DNA of 64,000 bases from Plazaster borealis (Eukaryota; Echinodermata; Asteroidea; Forcipulatida; Labidiasteridae), in contig CM037461.1 in assembly GCA_021014325.1 (NCBI GenBank), positions 22,243,376 through 22,307,375 on the forward strand, in the 5' to 3' direction. The position numbers and the translations under genes were made by a program. This document shows positions 24,180-35,925 of the stretch, one piece after another. The notes beneath the pieces were generated by a model. That model saw only the letters and a list, made by a program, of their open reading frames with translations. It made no database searches and had not been told where the DNA came from. Each line of letters starts with the position of its first letter. Within the stretch, counting starts at the first letter, position 1.

Positions 24180-24558
24180 GATGTATGGAGCGCCTATTGT
24201 TGTTTAAAGAGTATTATCAATGCATGGATACTACAGATGGCACTTCATTAGCTCTGTATGTATTTTGTATTTCAGAAAGCGGTACATGTGAATGGTTCTG
24301 TCCTCCGCTCCTGCTCGCTCTTGGGTTACTGCTCTCACTTTTTTGACAGCCGATCCGGCTGTCTAAGTGAGAAAGGCGCTATCGCTTGCTGCTGCAGTGG
24401 AAACCTGTGTAACTCTGCAAGCACCACTGGGATCAGATACGTTACCTTTGCCTCCCTGCTTATTGCAAGTTTCCTTGGTATGATGTAGCCCACTTTGAAA
24501 CACTATAAGCAGTAATAAGTCAAGTCTTTCGTAGTTTGTTGTGGTCCACCGGTGTGTG

Positions 24559-26141
24559 GTCAAAGATTAAAGAGAGCCGAAGGCGCGGATAGGGTTACTC
24601 TGGCCAGTGTTCACTGGACGCCATTTCAGCAAGCAACTCTTTTGATGCAACGATACATCAGTGCAGACAATGACCATTGGTATAGCGATGCTATAACAGA
24701 GCATCTGCTTGCTGGGATGGCACCCATGGGTATTTCACGTTAGGTATAGCTCAAGTCCCCATCTTCGGCCTTCGGCGCTCTATAATCTTTGGTTGTGGTA
24801 GGCCTACTTATAATTACTTTTTGTCATAAGCAATACTATTACTAGTTAGGCATTATTAAGGCACGCGTGGCACCGGTATCCAGAGCACGGATAGGGCAAG
24901 CGTGGGAGTCTGTATACAAAAAAAATACACCACCTTGCATTGGCCGCCATCACTGATCAGGTCAAACAATGGAACCGCGAACGCGCCGCTCACAACTCTC
25001 AACCACCAATGATAAGTCTACATTGACTTCAGTGAGGGCGCTGTTTGAGCTTGTGACGTCATATGTGAGGGGTCTATACACACGACCGACTGTTCATGGG
25101 CGTATTATTTCATATTTCGATTGTTTCGCGACCTGTCGTAGACAATTTTCTTCTCTTCAAATGAAGAAATTCAAAGCAAGGATTATGTAAAAAACAATGT
25201 TTCTTTTCATTTCTGTACAACGAGTAGGCTGAACGTTATACCTATTCTTTTGCTCAATATTTTGTATTTTGTATTTTTTTTTTACCTGCGTGTCATACAC
25301 GAACACTTTGGACCGTACTATACTTTTATTATTGTTATTATTGTCTTTTTGCCAGCAACAATAATGGTGTGACCAAAATTTTGCGTACAAGGACAAAAAG
25401 CCCAAAGCTGATAAATTATCGGCTCCATTATACTTCCGATAGGCCTACCTGTAGTATGTTCAATGAAGCAAAGTGACGTTTAGTCTTTTATTTGCGCTGT
25501 AATAATGGAGAAATGCTGTGTTGTGGGAGTCGTGTGCCAAACGCGCCTTGACTAAATGCAAAAAAAAAATAAAATACTATCAATCAATGCAAATGGCAGA
25601 ATTTTGGGGACTCTAGGTGGCAGCAGACAAGTAAATCCATTATTCTTGGAAAGGTGAGCATGCTCAGAACGACGTAAACAATGGAAATTTACCTGGTAAG
25701 TCTGCTGCGTTTAAAAGTCTCCCATTCATGCTACTTGCCGAGTTCAGAGTAACTGGAAACCAACGATTATAGGGCACCGAAGGCGCAACATTGGGAACTT
25801 GAACTCTATCTAATGGGAGACTTCGGAACGCTAGGTGGCAGCAGACTTACCAGGTAAATGTCCATTGTTTACGTAGTTCTGAGCATGCACATTATTTCCG
25901 AGAACATTGGAGGTACCTGGTTAGTCTACTGCCACCTAGTGTCACCAAAAGTATCCAATTGGTGGAACGTAAAATACGCATGGGCGCCATTTCAGCAAGC
26001 CGATAATATAGATTCATTGATACCAACGATTGTCTGTGCACTTTTTGCATCAAAAGAGTTGCTTGCTGAAATGGCGTCCAGTGAACATTTCACATTTCAG
26101 CCCGAGTTCGAAAATCTTCGGCGCTCTTCCAACTTTGCTGG
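24559..26141. mobile_element. 1.58-kb inverted-repeat element downstream of LU gene B
   Basis: Counterpart of 11747-13324 with the same end pairs and internal CTAGGTGGCAGCAGAC hairpins. Confidence 0.55.
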
Positions 26142-26394
26142 AAACGAACCAACCCAAAGCAGTCAGGAGGTTTTAAAGTATACAGTACTATAAATAGATG
26201 ACCAACTGAAATATTCTTAATCCGTTGAACTTTACGTGAGTTTGTAACTGTTTGTCAAGTGCCCGAGTCTATAGCAGGAATTAGATTGTAATCTGCCTAA
26301 ATACCTTTATTAGTATACCATTTTCTTGTCTTTTTTATAAACTGTTTTACAACCAATCAATATAAGTAAAGAAGTGTGTTGATATCAAAATTTA

Positions 26395-27010
26395 AAATTG
26401 TTAATGGCCTGACGTTTCGACCATATAAAGCAGTCTTTCGAAGGCTAAAACATCACATCCCACAATAAACAAGTATACTGGAGTGACAAAAGCAGTCAAT
26501 TCGAAAGAAAATGAAAGTTAATGAGGCAGAAAGCACATAGAAAATGCAATGGATAAACAATGAAGAAGGAGACAAATGGGGTGGGGGAGAGGGAAGGGGC
26601 TGGTTTAACTGGTACAAGAGGTTGGAAAAGCAAAGGACAAAATCACAGGTGCGGGACGAGGGAGAAAAGGTACTTCATTGTTGAATGCGACAGACTGAAA
26701 AAGGGATATCTGTGGAAAATAAGGCAAATACAACAAGTTTTTTAATCATTCCCTTCTTGGATGTTCAGACCATGGGGTTGAATGGTCTGGAGGTGCCTTA
26801 TCCACAGTTTCTCCCTACTCAGACAAACAGTCTCTTTGTGTGGTTACCAAGTGCCTCAGTGCCCTGTAAATTCATGTCAGGAATGGGGTGGTTAGGAATA
26901 TTGAAGGTTTATCCAGCTTTTGGTTGGGTGTTGACTGTTAAACTATGGCCATAGAAACGCCTCTTGAGTGTAGTTCTTGTTTCACCTTAATATCTAACAC
27001 TACAAACTTT
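26395..27010 (-). mobile_element. Penelope-like 3' relic, duplicon B first copy
   Basis: Same GIY-YIG-end blocks as 13640-14290, with the terminal LWIRHLQTIQPHGLNIQEG block and stop readable, and GGCCTGACGTTTCGACC at the 3' side. Confidence 0.65.
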
Positions 27011-27535
27011 GCAAATATTAGATATAAAAAATAACTTACTAATTAAAATGAAAGCCTATGACATGCATTCTCACTGGAAAGGTTACCAAAATGAACGATT
27101 AATATCAATTGAAGCCCAAATTCACTATTACAGAGCAGGTGTGTGAACATGCAAGTTTGAAAATTCATAGTGGATCAGTCAGAGTTGCTTCACAAATCAA
27201 TCAAGTCTGCCCCTTTAAAAAAAAAGGGGGCATTTGCAGCCAAAGGCTGAATTGCGGTCAAACTACAAAGAGTTTAAAATATAACATCCAGAAATCAACC
27301 TAATTACAACCAAATTGAAACCTAATTACAGGTCACAACTACAACCATAACCAGAATATACTACAACCAAGTCAAAGATGCCAGGGTAGTTTTCGAGAGA
27401 ACTAGGCTACTTCCTCTGGACTGGTCTCCAAAATCTATGTAACCAAAATGTAACCGATTACAGTGGCAGTGACGACGCTTGATAATGGCAAAGAATGCGA
27501 GAGGCTATTTGCCCTTTGCACGGTCAGCCATTGTT

Positions 27536-27667
27536 GCGTGTAGAGCCTCGAATTGGGGACAGCTATAGGCCTAACTATGTATTGTCACGGTAATGTAATG
27601 ACACTTTCATCCAAACAGATACATAAAATACAATACAAATTAAGCATGAAGTCGAGGCTCTACACGC
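27536..27667. repeat. 131-bp inverted-repeat element, B first copy
   Basis: Ends GCGTGTAGAGCCTCGAAT and AGTCGAGGCTCTACACGC. Confidence 0.65.
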
Positions 27668-28010
27668 ACATGGCGGATCCGTGCAAGTAGCGAATAGTGT
27701 ATACAAAGCTTTAGTCAATTTTGTATCCAAACACAATGTACCAGTTTCATAGAAACAGGTTGGATTTATCAAAACTTCACTCTGTTGAAATTGAATACTT
27801 TGTTTGATTTTTATGCAAATTTTCTTGACTATGCATTTTTTGGTGAAAGGAAAGCTATAATAAAAGAGACAAAAAATGATTTTGGTTGTGTGTGATCGTT
27901 TTCTCTTTTCATTGTTTGTAATCTCTTATAGGGATGGACACGTTGCATTCAGATTGGGCGCTATGGGCTATAGAAGCGTTTATTATGAAATGAATATTAT
28001 TATTATAGTT

Positions 28011-28368
28011 AATACTAATAATATCTAAGTCTTATATAGCGCACGTATCTACCAAACAAGGTACTCAAGGCGCTTAGTATATACTTTAAACAGAAAGATG
28101 GGTTATTGAAGTTATGAATTATGAGACCCAATTATGTAGCACCTTATAATGTTTTTTACAAGGTGCTACGGCGCATTCAGCAGCCACAACCAGGAACACC
28201 GGGGCGAACCCCTTCTCTTGTCGATAGGTGCACTGGGTTTCTTTACATGCGTTACACAACACATGGGACCAACGGCTTTACGTCCCATCCGAAGGACGAA
28301 GCAATGGTTAAGTGTCTTGCTTAAGGACACAAGTGTCACGGCTGGGGATTCGAACCCACACTCTGCTG
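28011..28368 (-). mobile_element. SINE, cut by the tandem-duplication junction
   Basis: Same SINE as 29485-29899 but lacking the A-box end, because the duplication junction falls at CACACTCTGCTG. Confidence 0.8.
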
Positions 28369-29842
28369 GTTAGGAATATTGAAGGTTTATCCAGCTTTTG
28401 GTTGGGTGTTGACTGTTAAACTATGGCCATAGAAACGCCTCTTGAGTGTAGTTCTTGTTTCACCTTAATATCTAACACTACAAACTTTGCAAATATTAGA
28501 TATAAAAATAACTTACTAATTAAAATGAAAGCCTATGACATGCATTCTCACTGGAAAGGTTACCAAAATGAACGATTAATATCAATTGAAGCCCAAATTC
28601 ACTATTACAGAGCAGGTGTGTGAACATGCAAGTTTGAAAATTCATAGTGGATCAGTCAGAGTTGCTTCACAAATCAATCAAGTCTGCCCCTTTAAAAAAA
28701 AAGGGGGCATTTGCAGCCAAAGGCTGAATTGCGGTCAAACTACAAAGAGTTTAAAATATAACATTCAGAAATCAACCAAATTACAACCAACGTGAAACCT
28801 AGTTACAGGTCACAACTACAACCACAACCAGAATATACTACAACCAAGTCAAAGATGCCAGGGTAGTTTTCGAGAGAACTAGGCTACTTCCTCTGGACTG
28901 GTCTCCAAAATCTATGTAACCAAAATGTAACCGATTACAGTGGCAGTGACGACGCTTGATAATGGCAAAGAATGCGAGAGGCTATTTGCCCTTTGCACGG
29001 TCAGCCATTGTTGCGTGTAGAGCCTCGAATTGGGGACAGCTATAGGCCTAACTATGTATTGTCACGGTAATGTAATGACACTTTCATCCAAACAGATACA
29101 TAAAATACAATACAAATTAAGCATGAAGTCGAGGCTCTACACGCACATGGCGGATCCGTGCAAGTAGCGAATAGTGTATACAAAGCTTTAGTCAATTTTG
29201 TATCCAAACACAATGTACCAGTTTCATAGAAACAGGTTGGATTTATCAAAACTTCACTCTGTTGAAATTGAATACTTTGTTTGATTTTATGCAAATTTTC
29301 TTGACTATGCATTTTTGGTGAAAGGAAAGCTATAATAAAAGAGACAAAAATGATTTTGGTTGTGTGTGATCGTTTTCTCTTTTCATTGTTTGTAATCTCT
29401 TATAGGGATGGACACGTTGCATTCAGATTGGGCGCTATGGGCTATAGAAGCGTTTATTATGAAATGAATATTATTATTATAGTTAATACTAATAATATCT
29501 AAGTCTTATATAGCGCACGTATCTACCAAACAAGGTACTCAAGGCGCTTAGTATATACTTTAAACAGAAAGATGGGTTATTGAAGTTATGAATTATGAGA
29601 CCCAATTATGTAGCACCTTATAATGTTTTTTACAAGGTGCTACGGCGCATTCAGCAGCCACAACCAGGAACACCGGGGCGAACCCCTTCTCTTGTCGATA
29701 GGTGCACTGGGTTTCTTTACATGCGTTACACAACACATGGGACCAACGGCTTTACGTCCCATCCGAAGGACGAAGCAATGGTTAAGTGTCTTGCTTAAGG
29801 ACACAAGTGTCACGGCTGGGGATTCGAACCCACACTCTGCTG
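28369..29842. repeat. Second unit of the 1.48-kb tandem duplication
   Basis: Repeats 26891-28368 with only a few base changes. It contains part of the Penelope relic (28369-28510, minus strand), the 131-bp palindrome and most of a SINE. Confidence 0.85.
29012..29144. repeat. 131-bp inverted-repeat element, B second copy
   Basis: Copy carried by the second tandem unit. Confidence 0.65.
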
Positions 29843-29899
29843 ATCAGAAACACCAGAGTTTTAATTCGGTGCTCTTAACCGCTCGGCCACGACACTTCC
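29485..29899 (-). mobile_element. Full-length tRNA-derived SINE
   Basis: Read on the minus strand: tRNA-Ser/Leu-like head with A box (TGGCCGAGCGGTTAAG) and B box (GGTTCGAATCC), a body with CTTGCTTAAGGACACAAGTG on the plus strand, and a tail GCGCTATATAAGACTTAGAT plus ATT-rich repeats. It is flanked by AGTT on both sides. Duplicon C has the matching empty site (ATTATAGTTGAACCC near 60606). Such SINEs depend on a partner LINE for movement; which one is not shown here. Confidence 0.85.
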
Positions 29900-29919
29900 A
29901 GTTGAACCCTTACAGGGAT

Positions 29920-30285
29920 TGTATACGTTTGGTAATTGGAACCCACTGTTTGTTTCAATCCCATATAGTTGTAGATATACTATAAAACTAACCTGTGAAA
30001 ATTTCATTTCAAAAGGTGGTAGCGTTTTTGAGATATTGCCGAAAATCTGGAGCGGTTATGTCCACGCAGGAAGAATAATCTGCAATTGGTATACACAATC
30101 TGAGAAACGTTTTTGACAGAAACGCTTCTCAGATTCAAATTTATTTGGATAAAAACTGATATCTGTTTCCATAACCACATTACTTCAAAGTGAAATGTTT
30201 CTCAAAATGCTTTCGAGAAGCTGCTGTACTTCTTACCAAGTAAGTTTTTATTGCCATGAGTAATTACCAAACGTATAGACGATGT
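29920..30285. mobile_element. Diverged TTAA-type MITE, duplicon B right side
   Basis: Begins ATACGTTTGGTAATTGG and ends ATTACCAAACGTATAGACG. Central hairpin CTGAGAAACGTTTTTGACAG with AAACGCTTCTCAGATTC. Confidence 0.65.
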
Positions 30286-31033
30286 GACCTGTGACATCAC
30301 ATGTTTACAAAATAGCCACCAAACATGGACTTCCTGCAGGCACGATTTGTACACAGACTAATGGAATAAAACATAAAAACCTACATTTTATGGAGATTGC
30401 ACTGTCTAATTTTTTTCATCTTTTGTTATGATAAAAGGGGGCACATCTCAAAACTTGTTCAGCTGTTACTTGTATAACTCTTGGATTCATGTGGAAATTA
30501 TGACACAAAATGCAAACTTTCCCATATGACTATTGCAGTATCTTGCCTGCCAGAAAGGCCCAAGAATGTACAAGGTCACACTTATTGTAAACAAAGGTCA
30601 CAAGGTCAATACAGACCCATTAACACATCATCCAGGATGGCCGCCGAGCAAAGGGGCCATTTTGAGTTCCCTTGACTTCCGATTCAAACCGGAAGTTGAC
30701 CTTTAAGATTTGAAAAATGGATTACTCCTGAACCATACACATCATCAGAAAGTTGTCCAAGGACTCACCAAAAGCTACGTAACGAATGTGTGCGTCTATT
30801 ACAAAGGTTGAATGTCAACATGACCGTCAGTTGGGCAAAATTCTTAATTTGTTTACAAGTAACCGGAAACGAACTTCAAGTCTTATTCTCAGGTTTTCTT
30901 CGTTACTTTGTAGAGTTGATTTTTCTTTCATATTGTTAATCACTTAGTATTACATTTCCAACAACATGTACCATTTTCATAGCCACAAACTACGGGAAAC
31001 TAAAATAATTGACAAAACAAACTCCCGCCCACG
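30286..31033. other. Non-coding stretch, partly shared with A and C
   Basis: 30286-30620 is found only in B and shows nothing I recognise. 30622-30672 matches the end of C (CATCCAGGATGGCCGCCGAG). 30782-31033 matches A (16795-17010). Confidence 0.5.
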
Positions 31034-31415
31034 TTAAAGGGACACGTTGCCTTGGATCGGACGAGTTGGTCTAAAAAAAGCGTTTGCAACCGGTTTTTTT
31101 TAAGGTTAGAAAGACGTTATAAAAGTAGAATACAATGATCCACATAACTATTCCTCGAAATTGCGTGGTTTTCCTCTTTTTTTGCGAACTAACACGGTCG
31201 GCCAATTTTTGGAGGCTAAAATTTTACTGCACAAAATGGCCGACCGTGTTTGTTCACGATGTAATAGAAAAACCACGCAATTTCGAGAGACATTTGTGTG
31301 GATCATTGTGTTCTACTTTTAAAACATCTTTCTAACCAAATGCATTTTTTAACAAACGGTTACAAAAGCTTTTTAAAGACCAACTCGCCCGATCCAAGGC
31401 AACGTGTCCCTTTAA
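31034..31415. mobile_element. 382-bp TTAA-flanked foldback element
   Basis: Almost the entire element is an inverted repeat: TTAAAGGGACACGTTGCCTT on the left and the reverse AAGGCAACGTGTCCCTTTAA on the right. Further paired blocks lie inside (CGAAATTGCGTGGTTTT and AAAACCACGCAATTTCG; ACGGTCGGCCA and TGGCCGACCGT). TTAA at both ends. Absent from the same site in duplicon A, so it is a relatively recent insertion. Confidence 0.85.
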
Positions 31416-32164
31416 ACTCCATAAATGGTCGGGAGTTCAAATAATGTGTGAGACTTGCCCAAATTAGTGTAGGACACCAACAATGTCTGCTCCGGGGCTT
31501 CCAAGCTTGGCTGTGATGCTCTAAGCATGGAGGAAGAAAATAGGAGTCACATCGCCCAGCCTCTTATCTCATAACCGATTAGCACAATTTTCTTTGTGTA
31601 CAAAACCCCTTGTGTACAATGTCTGTTGCCGCTCAGCCTGCTGGCAGCAGGCCTACATAATTGGAGGGAAGAAATCTGTAAACAAACGAATAAACACAAA
31701 ACACATGCGCACCACTATTAGCGGGCTTTTTACATTGCGCAGTTCATTGTTTTCAACAGCAATTTTTCCACCGAGTATTTTGATGTTTTGATCGTCGAAT
31801 TTGGCCAATCCGAAGCTGACGTACGGTAAATATAACATTCAAATATTACAATAAAGGGTCTTTTTAGCAACTTATTTTAAGGATATTTCCGGTTACCTCC
31901 GGAAGCCAACCAATTGACAAATTCAAAGACGTGTTGCTTAGCTTTTATAATTTCAATCCTCCTAATAGGCTATGTGCGATGCTTACTGAAGATATTGCAG
32001 TTTTGGATTCGTAGGTCGAGTTGGGTCGTGAGCCAGTCTTCCGTGTAGTGCAATAGGGAATTATTACATATACCGCGATCGTGTATTGTGTGTATACCAG
32101 GACAAAGCGTTGGCAAGACAACGCGTTGGCAATGCGCGCAATGCGCATGTGTAAAGAAAGCCTG

Positions 32165-33470
32165 GCTTGATAATTCGCCAAGGTTTCTCCTGTCTTTAAA
32201 AGTGGCGACCCTCGTGATATTTGCAACTACCGTCCTATTTCTGTGCTTCCTACTTTCTCTAAAATACTTGAGAGGATCGTGTATAATAGACTCTTTAAAT
32301 TTCTTTCCAACTTTAATATCCTCTCAAACCAACAATTCGGGTTCCGTCCAGGCTTTTCCACAGACATGGCTCTCATTCATCTTACTGACATCATTTCTAG
32401 TTCTCTGTCCAATGTAGGCCTACTGCTGGCGTGTTCATGGACTTATCCAAGGCCTTTGATACCATTGATCATGACATCCTTATTTCTGAACTTTCCTTTT
32501 ATGGTGTCAGAGGATGCGCCCTTAAATGGTTCATCAATTACCTGGCCGACAGACAACAATATACCGTCGCCAACAAATTTCCCTCAGCCAGGGACATGGT
32601 CACTCACGGTGTTCCCCAAGGCTCCATACTTGGTCCTCTTTTTATTGGTCTACATTAATGACCTTCAAAATTCTTCCTCTTTGCTATCCTTTCTTTTATT
32701 TGCCGACGATACCACTATTATTTACTCATGATTCTTCCTTAGTTTCAGTCTCTCACCCAATCTCTCAACTCTGAGCTTATTAAAGTCTCCTCTTGGTTCA
32801 AGTCCAACAAACTTTCTCTCAATCCTGGTAAAACCAAATGCATATTCTTCAGTAAAACAAATAATCCAAATCTTCACACTTCTTCTATCAATATCGACAA
32901 CACTCCCATTAGTCAGGTACAATCTACTAAATTTCTTGGCGTTATCTTAAATGACAAACTTACCTGGAGTGACCACATTTCTTCAGTTTCCAAGACTTTC
33001 CAAAAATATAGGTGTCCTGTCTAAACTACGTGCTTTTCTTCCTCCATCCACCCTATTTTCTCTTTATAAAACTCTTTTTCTTCCCTACCTCAACTATTGT
33101 AATATTGTCTGGGCATCCTCTAGCCACAATCAACTGCTTCCTCTGATAACACTCCAGAAGCGAGCCATTAGAATTTGTACACATTCACAAACTCGGGACC
33201 ATACCGCACCACTCTTTTCTAGGCTGACCTCTGACTGAAATTAACAAATTTCACATCGGGATATTCATGTATAGGTACATTAATAAGCTTCTTCCTTCTA
33301 CCTTTTCAACCTACTTTTCAGCAGTTCATGATACCCATGGTTACAGTACTCGTTCTGTTAACAATCTTTACGTTCCTTTCACCCGCGTGAAATGGAACAG
33401 TCAAAATTTTACCGAGCGATAATATTCCTTCCATTCCACGAATTAAAGCCACTCAATATTTGTTTTATAT
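32165..33470 (+). mobile_element. CR1/L2-like LINE reverse transcriptase fragment, decayed
   Basis: Reading across three frames gives a reverse transcriptase in order: SPVFKSGDP and NYRPISVLPTFSKILER, then [39 protein letters not shown] and FADDTT (the catalytic Y/F-A-D-D box, here FADD). After this come the C-terminal LINE blocks (SKNIGVLSKLRAFLP, PYLNYCNIVWASS, LQKRAIRI) and a last piece to about 33470. The endonuclease half is missing (5' truncation). Several frameshifts make it inactive. The clade call (CR1/L2-like) is from motif style only. Confidence 0.85.
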
Positions 33471-33804
33471 AACTGACATATAGATCCTTGTCATTTGATG
33501 TATTTTAAAAGTATAACATTATGAACAATCACACAAATTACTGCACAATTAATTTAATAGCAATCGGATCGCAACCTTTTGCACAGGTGCTCCTTTGTTT
33601 TAGCAGCGGCGCAGCGGCGCTGTACTGCTCAAAAACATTGGGAACAAGGATGATCCTAACTGTTGAATGGGAAATGCTATTCCCCATGGGCGAATAGGTC
33701 TTTTTGATCGCCGGTGCGGATGGGAGTAATAGTAAATGTCACGTGAAGTAAGTTCCACCAATCAAATGACAAGGATCTGTATGTCAGTTATATAATATAA
33801 AACA
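33461..33804. mobile_element. Inverted-repeat insertion inside the LINE
   Basis: Arms of about 34-38 bp: ATATAACTGACATATAGATC and CTTGTCATTTGAT at the left; the reverse ATCAAATGACAAGGATCTGT and ATGTCAGTTATAT at the right. About 260 bp between them without an ORF. It separates the LINE coding part from its 3' UTR. Confidence 0.6.
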
Positions 33805-33805
33805 T

Positions 33806-34082
33806 TGTGAGAAACGACTCCCTCTGAAGTAACGTAGTTTTTGAGAAGGAGGTAATATCTCACTAAAATAATAACAAATTCTTGCAAGAAGTTTTTATTC
33901 CTAAACTGAAAGCACACAAATTTGTACAACAAGGGTGTATTTTCTTTCATTATTTTCTTTCAACTTCGATGACCAATTGAGCCCAAATTTTCACAGGCTT
34001 GTTATTTTATGCATATGTTGGGATACACCAAATGAGAACACTGCAGTCTTTGACAATTAACAAACGTGTATGATGCCTTTAA
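33806..34082. mobile_element. TTAA-type MITE, truncated, inverse orientation
   Basis: Contains the reverse core (AACTTCGATGACCAATTGAG) and ends CGTGTATGATGCCTTTAA with TTAA at 34079-34082. The other end is cut by the adjacent inverted-repeat insertion. Confidence 0.7.
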
Positions 34083-34084
34083 GT

Positions 34085-34405
34085 TAAAATATTAATTTTG
34101 TTTGTTTTTGCTTTTGTTTATGCTTTTATTTGTTTGTTTTGTTTTGTATTTGTCAGTGGGCATTTCAATACAAGCCTCCTTTTGACCTCTGAAAATGCCC
34201 CCATAATGGTTTGCTCCGTATCCATTTAATTATATTATTTTCATGTAATTATTTTCTTGTTTTCATTATTTATTTATTTTCTCTGAATTAATTCTTGATT
34301 GTTTTTTATTTAAATCATTGTTCAAATTTGTTTATTGTTTCTCCTTTTTTGTTCACCAATATGGAAATAAATGTCGAGTTGCATTGAATTGAATTGAATT
34401 GATAA
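34085..34405 (+). mobile_element. LINE 3' UTR and tail
   Basis: T-rich, then GGGCATTTCAATACAAGCCTCC, then ATGGAAATAAATGTCGAGTTG and a TTGAA repeat tail. This matches the style of a LINE 3' end and probably belongs to the reverse-transcriptase fragment upstream. Confidence 0.6.
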
Positions 34406-34595
34406 TTGGATTCGCGCGCGCGTGCCTGCTGTTTTTACGATGCCCTATGCATGCAGCTGACTATGATTTGAACACAAAGAAAGTCACCATAGGACCCACA
34501 GTCATACTCACGTCTGTGTACAATTTAAGTGGAACATACGGACACATTGAAGGCGACCATGAAATTATTATTATTATGTTTATCCAATAACTGAC

Positions 34596-34712
34596 TGGTA
34601 GGCCTACGCGTTCGCTTTTGGATTTCACTGAACCTCGTTGTCGTAGTACATAATATACGCTGTGCACCAACTCTGCGAACCACACCCTAAAAATTTCTTC
34701 GGCACAAAAGGT
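34596..34712 (+). other. Conserved exon-like block ending in a splice donor, B copy
   Basis: Counterpart of 18650-18782 (GCTTTTGGATTTCACTGAAC, CCTCGTTGTCGTAGTACA), followed by GGTAAGG. Could be a 5'-UTR exon; no protein evidence. Confidence 0.3.
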
Positions 34713-35137
34713 AAGGTTTTTATCATTGCAGTTCAAATATTTAACTCTAAATAGGCTAGGTGCGATGGTACGGAGGCCTATACACGTTCAAATGTTTACA
34801 GGTTCCCCTTCGGAGTTTTTGGGAGTGAAAAAAATACATATTTTCTACAATTGCACAAATCATTGACATATTATTGTGTGTGAAAAAATTGCGATGTTGG
34901 AAAATGAAGCTGTGGTGCGTAGTTCATAGTTTTTTACAATTTAGATTTGTTGGGGTGTTTTTTGTACGATTGTGTATGTGGCTTACGGTTGAAACATACT
35001 TTTGTTGTATCTAGAATAACATTATGTTTTGAAACTCACTGAGGTATGAATGTATATTAACTGTAAAATTTTACAGTAAACTACTGGCAGCACGGGCGCC
35101 AGTAACATACTGTAATTTTTACAGGATCATTTTGTAT

Positions 35138-35395
35138 TACTGTTAATACAATTACATTAGTGTAGTGTAAACAGTATTGTAATTTACCGTTGCTCACTCT
35201 GACAGTACGTTTCTTTAAAGTAGGCAACAGTATTATACTGTAAATTATACCTTCTTTCGAAGCTATACTGTTATTACAATTACATTAGTGTAGTGTTAAC
35301 AATATTGTAATTTACCGTTGCTCACTCTTGACAGTACGATACTGTAAATTAGTCAACAGTATTATGCTGTAAATTATACCTTCTTTCCAAGCTAC
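35138..35395. repeat. 127-bp tandem duplication rich in TACTGTAAA/TTTACAGTA motifs
   Basis: Two diverged units starting ACTGTTAATACAATTACATT and TACTGTTATTACAATTACAT. The flanks also hold ACAGTA/TACTGT motifs. The remaining AT-rich sequence of 34800-37000 shows no gene. Confidence 0.7.
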
Positions 35396-35925
35396 TGTGA
35401 ATGGGACGACCTCTATTGTCTCAAAAGTCTCCCTTTGTAAAACAGCGGCTTACTGTTATTTTGACACTGATGTGTCAAGCCCCCTGTATTTGAAAATATG
35501 GTATTATAATGTAATATCAACAATAGCCTACTGACAGCTGTTAAACTATTGCAAATAATTGTTTTAAAATCACTTACAACATTAATGAAATACAAAATCA
35601 TTTTGATTTTTGTACATAAAAAAGAAAGTTATAACTGTCAGTAATTTATTGAAAATGTTACAGTTAAAATCTATTAAGGTAATGACACATAATATAAAAA
35701 CATATTCAGCAAAAGCACATATGTTTTGTAAGGAACGTTTCAGTTTTTTAATACATTTACTTGTCCATTTTACATCATAAAATATAGGTTATAAAATTTA
35801 GAAAAAATGATTAATGTTGTATCTAATATGTTTTACCTTGACAATAATTATATTTTAGGTGAAACTTTGGAACATTTGTTTTTAACTTCAAACTTTGAAA
35901 AATTGTTAACATTTATATGAATTCC

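Larger units (their letters stand above)
21046..24488 (+). pseudogene. LU-domain gene B, frameshifted at exon 2 with a duplicated exon 3 fragment
   Basis: Exon 1 (21046-21088) is identical in coding sequence to gene A. Exon 2 (22937-23072) lacks one C just after the acceptor (ATTTGGAAATGC against ATTTCGGAAATGC), so exon 1 and exon 2 no longer share a frame. No alternative AG nearby repairs it. The exon 2 frame itself is otherwise open and LU-like (IYCYDC, ADC, NCSS, DQC). The last exon (24276-24488) is intact, with RSCS, GYCS, ACCCSG, LCN and the hydrophobic tail. Between them lies an orphan start of exon 3 (24133). The polyadenylation region present in gene A is deleted. Likely a pseudogene, unless the deletion is an assembly error or another first exon is used. 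Confidence 0.65.
26891..28368. repeat. First unit of a 1.48-kb tandem duplication in duplicon B
   Basis: Begins GTTAGGAATATTGAAGG inside the Penelope relic and ends in SINE sequence (CACACTCTGCTG). The next unit (28369-29842) is almost identical. The junction falls between the SINE and the Penelope relic. Copies A and C have a single unit and no SINE, so this event is young. Confidence 0.85.
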
